Shown here: one piece after another, positions 63,916-64,000 of the stretch
How positions within the stretch are numbered: position 1 is the first letter of the stretch
Layout of the letters: each line of letters opens with the position of its first letter
Assembly: GCA_934728065.1 (NCBI GenBank)
Contig: CAKVDW010000011.1
Coordinates: 5,165 to 69,164 of the forward strand
Source of the DNA: an uncultured Campylobacter sp.
GTDB lineage: Bacteria; Campylobacterota; Campylobacteria; Campylobacterales; Campylobacteraceae
Direction of reading: 5' to 3'
Length of the DNA: 64,000 nt
Notes under the pieces: generated by a model
Database searches by the model: none
Told to the model about the DNA's origin: nothing
What the model saw: the letters and a program-made list of their open reading frames with translations, nothing else
Position numbers and translations under genes: made by a program

Positions 63916-64000
63916 TTAGGCTGAAAACTTCTTCCTCTTCACATCTTCAAGTATGGCTAAAGCGATTTGATTGACCTCATTAGAAACAATGGCTGATTTG
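63916..64000 (-). CDS. 3' end of a probable methyl-accepting chemotaxis protein
   Basis: On the minus strand an open frame enters from beyond the window and ends at TAA (63918-63916). The last residues read KSAIVSNEVNQIALAILEDV and KRKKFSA. The layout resembles the C-terminal tail of Campylobacter Tlp chemoreceptors, which end in a similar short Lys-rich tail. Only 27 residues are visible, so the call is tentative. Confidence 0.45.
   Translation of the reverse strand, partial: KSAIVSNEVNQIALAILEDVKRKKFSA

Overview
This is an AT-rich epsilonproteobacterial chromosome fragment, almost certainly a Campylobacter of the thermotolerant group. The evidence is gene content and local order: the CmeR-CmeABC multidrug pump, the MOMP porin PorA, the cell-shape peptidase Pgp1, UPF0323 and CcoG, and gene strings that match, as I recall it, C. 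jejuni Cj1351-Cj1343, Cj0377-Cj0370, Cj0369-Cj0358, Cj1498-Cj1496 and Cj0326-Cj0314. The blocks are rearranged relative to C. jejuni and carry inserted accessory genes, so it is probably a related species. I saw no rRNA, tRNA, CRISPR array, intact IS element or prophage.

Layout. 1-3.5 kb: 3' part of hisG (minus), a 600-base gene-free stretch with two copies of a long palindromic repeat, a sigma-54 promoter and a divergent flagellin gene, then a strong orphan promoter that may drive a small RNA. 3.5-11.9 kb: an orphan LPD3-like protein, pldA-mobA (minus), and a plus-strand operon rqcH-like / coiled-coil protein / cdsA / dxr / pgp1 / tsaD / ctsG ending at a strong terminator. 12-19 kb (minus): rpsU, UPF0323 lipoprotein, glutathionylspermidine-synthase-like enzyme, 2-hydroxyacid dehydrogenase, yajQ, an inserted hicAB toxin-antitoxin pair, a lipoprotein, an AAA+ ATPase and a Sel1-like protein. 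19-26 kb: porA, a GNAT-type toxin-antitoxin-like pair, ccoG, a YafQ-type toxin-antitoxin pair whose toxin is frameshifted, purA, a FliJ-like protein, a MotE-like protein and a short ModE regulator. 26-33 kb: cmeR and cmeABC.

33-42 kb: heme genes (HemN-like, HemJ), then a 4.1-kb phase-variable cassette of two DUF2972 paralogues flanking a methyltransferase, inserted between hemJ and lspA-glmM, then a cytochrome c peroxidase. 42-50 kb: rpsT-prfA-argD (plus); a kinase-phosphatase of the Pnkp type with a dead-looking P-loop, a PepSY-like protein, serC and a phase-variable TonB receptor (minus). 50-64 kb (all minus): perR-ubiE-xseA, fliF-fliG-fliH-dxs, and lysA / zinc-ribbon protein / DNA adenine methyltransferase / HAD hydrolase / pheA / hisC, ending in what looks like the 3' end of a chemoreceptor gene.

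The main theme beyond housekeeping is contingency and mobile-type loading of conserved operons. Three homopolymeric G/C tracts lie inside reading frames: G12 in the methyltransferase (frame broken, OFF), G10 in a DUF2972 gene (ON) and C14 in the TonB receptor (ON). Two A/T tracts (13 and 14 bases) lie next to promoters, and three small toxin-antitoxin-type modules sit in gaps of otherwise conserved strings. The DUF2972-methyltransferase-DUF2972 cassette is the best candidate for an underexplored system: the paralogues share a 92-bp, almost identical block inside diverged genes, have sulfotransferase-like motifs, and two of the three genes are switchable.
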